A program made the translations under genes and the position numbers. From Microcoleus asticus IPMA8 (lineage in GTDB: Bacteria; Cyanobacteriota; Cyanobacteriia; Cyanobacteriales; Microcoleaceae), in contig NZ_SRRZ01000112.1 of the NCBI RefSeq assembly GCF_013179805.1, forward strand, positions 1 through 25,726: a stretch of 25,726 nt of DNA, in the 5' to 3' direction. Below, one piece after another: positions 22,948 to 25,726 of this stretch. Position 1 is the first letter of the stretch, and each line of letters opens with the position of its first letter. The notes beneath the pieces are model-generated. The model saw only the letters and a list, made by a program, of their open reading frames with translations, was not told the DNA's origin and searched no databases.

Positions 22948-24075
22948 GTGGCTACCAACGTTATCCGCGAAAAACCGAAAGGTGGCTTTGATTTCAGTAA
23001 GATTCAGGAGCAAATCGAGTATAACCTTACCAGTCTTACTGTTAAGGATATGGCTATTTTTGCTCGTCAGTTTGCAGCTATGTTTAATGCAGGGGTGGCG
23101 ATCGTTCGATGCCTTTCCGTGCTGCACGAGCAGTGTTCTAATGCTAAGCTGAAGCGAGCGCTCAGGAGCATGAATGCTGACGTGCAGGAGGGGATAAACT
23201 TGGCAGAGGCGATGGCTAAGTTTCCTGATGTTTTTGACCAACTGTTTATCAGTATGGTTGCGGCAGGAGAAGTCGGGGGGGTGCTAGATGAAACCCTAGA
23301 CCGTCTGGCCGTGATGATGGAAAAAAATCACAAGACGGAGGCTGAAATTAATTCGGCGATGTCTTATCCGAAGACTGTGTTTGGCATCGCGATCGTGATT
23401 TTTTTCGCAATGACAATATTCTTGCTACCAACTTTCGCTAAAATCTTTAAGGATATTGGTGCAGATTTGCCGGCTTTTACGGTGTTTATGTTGGCAATTA
23501 GTGCATTTTGTACGGCTTGGCCTCCCATTCAACAGGTGACAGTTATTGGGGTAATTATAGCGCTCAAAATTGCCTTCGATATGTATTACAAAACTCCAAT
23601 AGGCCACCTACAAATTGATAGGATTGCCATGAAGTTGCCGATTTTTGGAGATTTGATCGAAAAATCGGCAGTGGCTCGGTTTTGCGTGATATTTGGGTCG
23701 CTGACGCGATCGGGCGTGCCGATTCTCAATTCTTTGGAAATTGTGCGAGATGTGGCTGGGAATCAGGCGATCTCTAATGCGATCGAATATGCGAGACAGG
23801 AAATTCAAAGCGGTGGCATGATCAGTATTGCTTTGCAAGAACAAGCTGTTTTTCCGTCTTTGGCTATTCAAATGATGGCAATTGGCGAGGAGACAGGGGA
23901 ACTTGACAAGATGCTGATGAAAGTTGGCGCTTTCTACGAAACAGAAGTGGAAGAAGCAGTAAAAGGACTTACCAGTATGCTAGAACCTCTGATGATTGTG
24001 GTCGTCGGTGGTATCGTAGGTTCGATTTTGCTGTCGATGTATCTGCCGATGTTCGCAGTGTTCCAGAAGCTGTAA
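22948..24075 (+). CDS. pilC: Type IV pilus inner-membrane platform protein PilC
   Basis: A 375-residue PilC/GspF protein, the integral-membrane platform on which PilB and PilT act. Two homologous cytoplasmic F domains are visible: residues 34-135 (DMAIFARQFAAMFNAGV, then VAAGEVGGVLDETLDRLA) and 238-340 (KSAVARFCVIFGSLTRSGV, then MAIGEETGELDKMLMKVG). Hydrophobic helices lie at about 144-164, 178-210 and 347-366, the last containing the conserved LEPLMIVVVGGIVG. The length is near the lower end of the family (usually about 400), with a shorter N-terminus. GTG 22948 is preceded by AGAGG six bases upstream. It ends the pil run; a MITE-like element follows. pilA, pilM-pilQ and other pilus genes are not in the window. 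Confidence 0.96.
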   Translation: MATNVIREKPKGGFDFSKIQEQIEYNLTSLTVKDMAIFARQFAAMFNAGVAIVRCLSVLHEQCSNAKLKRALRSMNADVQEGINLAEAMAKFPDVFDQLFISMVAAGEVGGVLDETLDRLAVMMEKNHKTEAEINSAMSYPKTVFGIAIVIFFAMTIFLLPTFAKIFKDIGADLPAFTVFMLAISAFCTAWPPIQQVTVIGVIIALKIAFDMYYKTPIGHLQIDRIAMKLPIFGDLIEKSAVARFCVIFGSLTRSGVPILNSLEIVRDVAGNQAISNAIEYARQEIQSGGMISIALQEQAVFPSLAIQMMAIGEETGELDKMLMKVGAFYETEVEEAVKGLTSMLEPLMIVVVGGIVGSILLSMYLPMFAVFQKL

Positions 24076-24085
24076 AAAAGGCTAA

Positions 24086-24113
24086 TTAGTTATTAGTTAT
24101 TAGTTATTAGCAA
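24086..24113 (+). repeat. Heptanucleotide repeat TTAGTTA after pilC
   Basis: Three exact TTAGTTA units and one TTAGCAA start ten bases past the pilC stop codon. Confidence 0.85.
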
Positions 24114-24140
24114 TTAACGCATAACCAATGACTATTTCAA

Positions 24141-24258
24141 TCGTTCCCAGGCTCTGCCTGGGAAGATATTGGGAGGAGGCATAGCCTCGATTAAACGGAG
24201 AAAAAAATTTGGAGGCTCTGCCTCCAAATATTCATTGCCAGGGTCTTTCTGGTAACGA
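24141..24258. repeat. 118-bp MITE-like element with nested hairpins
   Basis: Ends TCGTTCCCAG (24141-24150) and CTGGTAACGA (24249-24258) are inverted repeats with one mismatch. Inside are three hairpins: TTCCCAGGC/GCCTGGGAA (24144-24164), GAGGC/GCCTC (24176-24188) and TTTGGAGGC/GCCTCCAAA (24208-24228). The first and last share the loop TCT. Such GGCTCTGCC hairpin families are, as I recall, dispersed in filamentous cyanobacteria. It could also serve as the pilC terminator region. Confidence 0.75.
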
Positions 24259-24315
24259 GAAGCACTAAATTAGCAATTAGCAGCAATTAATAATTACTTA
24301 TTCTTTGATTTAAAA

Positions 24316-24930
24316 ATGTCTGTTAAACAATCACATTACGAGGCCTTACTAGCAGAGTACAGCGAATCTTCTGCCGCGATCGCCCTGCTGAAAAAATATC
24401 GGGTTTACATGGAAATGATTCCGAGTATCCGCCGCGCCCATGATAGTTTAATTACCATTCCTTTGCCAATTGCGCGCTTGCGGGACGGAGTTTCGTATGC
24501 GGGAAGCGGCGGCACTAGTATATCGCCCGGACAGGCAGTTTGTTTGCCCTGCGATTTGGCGATTTTGATGTGCGATCCTGAATGGAAAGTTAAAATTGGA
24601 GTGGAAATTTTAATTTTCATTCATCGTCCGGGCGAAGAGTTTTCTGAGTTGCTAGGCCGCTGGCGGCAGTCTCAGGTTTGGCTGGATAAAGGTTACGAAT
24701 GGCTGATGCCGCACCGCTACAGACATATTTACAGCGATGAAGCTGAGGCTGTTCATCCGCTATTTGTTTTGTTTGATGAAACGCCTGAACTGATTCAACG
24801 GGGTTTGATGGCGGCTGGTTTGCCGTTTGTGTTGGAAAGTTTCGAGTCGGGGAGTGAGGAAGTAGAGGAGGAAGAGTTTCTGGGTAGCGGGGAACTGGGA
24901 AGTATTGGTGAAGAGAGTTTTGATTTGTAG
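24316..24930 (+). CDS. Protein of unknown function with acidic tail
   Basis: A 204-residue soluble protein that I do not recognise. The body (about 1-172) has a balanced globular composition with mixed helices and strands: an N-terminal helix (SHYEALLAEYSESSAAIALLKKYRVY), a strand-rich centre (VCLPCDLAILMCDPEWKVKIGVEILIFIH), then an aromatic and basic stretch (WLDKGYEWLMPHRYRHIY). Residues 173-204 are very acidic (SGSEEVEEEEFLGSGELG). No signal peptide or membrane helix is visible. The ATG at 24316 has no Shine-Dalgarno; the leader is AT-rich (TTTAAAA). It stands alone, between the MITE-like element and a non-coding gap, and so context gives no functional hint. The codon use, with a HIP1 site inside, is like the neighbouring genes. 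Confidence 0.7.
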   Translation: MSVKQSHYEALLAEYSESSAAIALLKKYRVYMEMIPSIRRAHDSLITIPLPIARLRDGVSYAGSGGTSISPGQAVCLPCDLAILMCDPEWKVKIGVEILIFIHRPGEEFSELLGRWRQSQVWLDKGYEWLMPHRYRHIYSDEAEAVHPLFVLFDETPELIQRGLMAAGLPFVLESFESGSEEVEEEEFLGSGELGSIGEESFDL

Positions 24931-25252
24931 GGTTGGGTGGGATCGCCTATAGCCATCCTATTGCTTGATGTAAAGTAGATTTTTTTCAACGAACCGCAGA
25001 GGGCGCAGAGAAAGAAAAAAGAGATAAATATTGATGTTTGCCAATCCTAAATCGGGTTGTTATATGCAATATTCAAAGATATTTTGGGTGGGAAAGGAAT
25101 GTTTATACTCCACAGGTAGATCGCATTTCAAACAATCGAATTAATCTATTGCTTTGTCATTTGTGACCAGCCAAAAAACGGATACAAGCCCCCGATGTCG
25201 TGGAGAGATAAAAATTTGAGATGAAAGTTCAAGCTCCCAGATTCATGGAGTA
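24931..25252. other. Non-coding gap
   Basis: No ORF in this 322-base gap has coding character. It includes a CCGCAGAGGGCGCAGAGA tract near 24993-25010, a word I recall as dispersed in cyanobacterial intergenic DNA, and otherwise AT-rich sequence. Confidence 0.5.
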
Positions 25253-25287
25253 AATCTCAAATCTCCCATCTCAAATCTCAAATCGAA
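25253..25287 (+). repeat. Heptanucleotide repeat AATCTCA
   Basis: Five 7-bp units (AATCTCA, AATCTCC, CATCTCA, AATCTCA, AATCGAA) run up to nine bases from the end of the minus-strand gene at 25296. Confidence 0.85.
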
Positions 25288-25295
25288 TGACCCCT

Positions 25296-25604
25296 CTAGC
25301 TGGGTTGCAAACCTTGGCTTTTATGCTGGTTGCGTTGCCTAATGTAAAGGTGTGGGTTAAGATTTTGCCCTCGAATGAATGTGCGATCCGTAATTTGGAC
25401 GTTGGTGCTCAGGGATTTTTTGGAATTGCGGGTATGGACGACGCCGCCGAGTGTGACTCGATCGCGATCGCAAATTCCCGCCACTTCCAACATGATATCA
25501 TCGGCGTGTTCCATATTTTTTAGCTTCAATAAACCGCCGGTGCTATCTAACAGTGCTTCCACTTCTGTATCAGTCATCGCTTGGGCTTTTGGTACGTCAT
25601 TCAC
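25296..25604 (-). CDS. Hypothetical protein
   Basis: A 102-residue minus-strand ORF that I do not recognise. Its composition is gene-like: MTDTEVEALLDSTGGLLKL, then NMEHADDIMLEVAGICDRD and RVTLGGVVHTRNSKKS, with a basic Gln/Asn-rich C-terminus (HLYIRQRNQHKSQGLQPS). No membrane segment or catalytic motif is visible. GTG 25604 is the first start; ATG 25577 is in frame and would drop nine residues, and neither has a good ribosome site. Two plus-strand ORFs overlap it but read as typical shadows. A heptad array follows its stop. The region upstream contains DnaA-box-like words, so this gene may border an origin or simply an AT-rich promoter. Confidence 0.55.
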   Translation of the reverse strand: MNDVPKAQAMTDTEVEALLDSTGGLLKLKNMEHADDIMLEVAGICDRDRVTLGGVVHTRNSKKSLSTNVQITDRTFIRGQNLNPHLYIRQRNQHKSQGLQPS

Positions 25605-25726
25605 GGGGCTTTCTTGAGAGCGGACAATTTTTTATCCCACATTCCGCAGATGTGTGTGGAAATTTTTTATCAGTTGTGAAAAGTTGGAGTCAAAAAGTTT
25701 TTCCGTTTAACTTATGCGGTTTTAAC
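25605..25726. promoter_or_regulatory. AT-rich spacer with DnaA-box-like words
   Basis: On the minus strand ATTTCCACA (complement of 25655-25663) and CTTTTCACA (complement of 25675-25683) resemble the cyanobacterial DnaA box TTTTCCACA with one and two mismatches. They are in the same orientation, 20 bases apart. The + word AATTTTTTATC occurs twice, near 25627 and 25661. The evidence for an origin is weak. Confidence 0.25.

Noticed and set aside
25287..25617. Two plus-strand ORFs opposite the last minus-strand gene
   Set aside because: They read through the heptad array and have less gene-like composition than the minus-strand frame.

Overview
The window looks like chromosome from a filamentous, non-heterocystous cyanobacterium of the Oscillatoriales (Microcoleus/Oscillatoria-like; the genus is inference). 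The signs are frequent GCGATCGC (HIP1) octamers, a phycobilisome-degradation gene (nblA), a cyanobacterial pilB-pilT-pilC cluster beside grpE, and many short tandem arrays with 7-bp units. No plasmid, phage or CRISPR features are visible. Apart from two decayed relics, the genes are core or conserved cyanobacterial ones.

Layout. 1-1700: the 3' end of a probable tRNA nucleotidyltransferase gene, with an in-frame low-complexity repeat and a stop codon inside an inverted-repeat element, then a DUF2127-like membrane protein and a suspected toxin-antitoxin relic. 1840-9100, all on +: a membrane-anchored Ser/Thr kinase, a possible 49-residue ORF, a small conserved cyanobacterial protein, an ABC1/UbiB-type kinase, a PP2C phosphatase, anmK (cell-wall recycling) and a conserved protein of unknown role. 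9627-18184, all on -: nblA; an exbB-exbD pair; then grpE, dnaK, dnaJ, tusA-like and rsgA in transcription order. 18185-19640: about 1.45 kb without a convincing intact gene, holding a terminator-like hairpin and a decayed TnpB-type (IS200/IS605) remnant. 19643-24075 on +: pilB, pilT and pilC, the motor ATPases and platform protein of type IV pili. 24076-25726: a multi-hairpin MITE-like element, two unrecognised genes and a spacer with DnaA-box-like words.

How genes work together. GrpE, DnaK and DnaJ are one chaperone machine. The tusA-like gene and rsgA overlap by 4 nt and should be translationally coupled. PilB and PilT extend and retract pili through PilC. ExbB and ExbD form a proton-driven energiser. 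The most distinctive layer is the repeat content: at least eight heptanucleotide arrays of different sequence plus one octanucleotide array lie at gene borders. One pair lies inside an open frame, where a 7-bp copy change would shift the frame.
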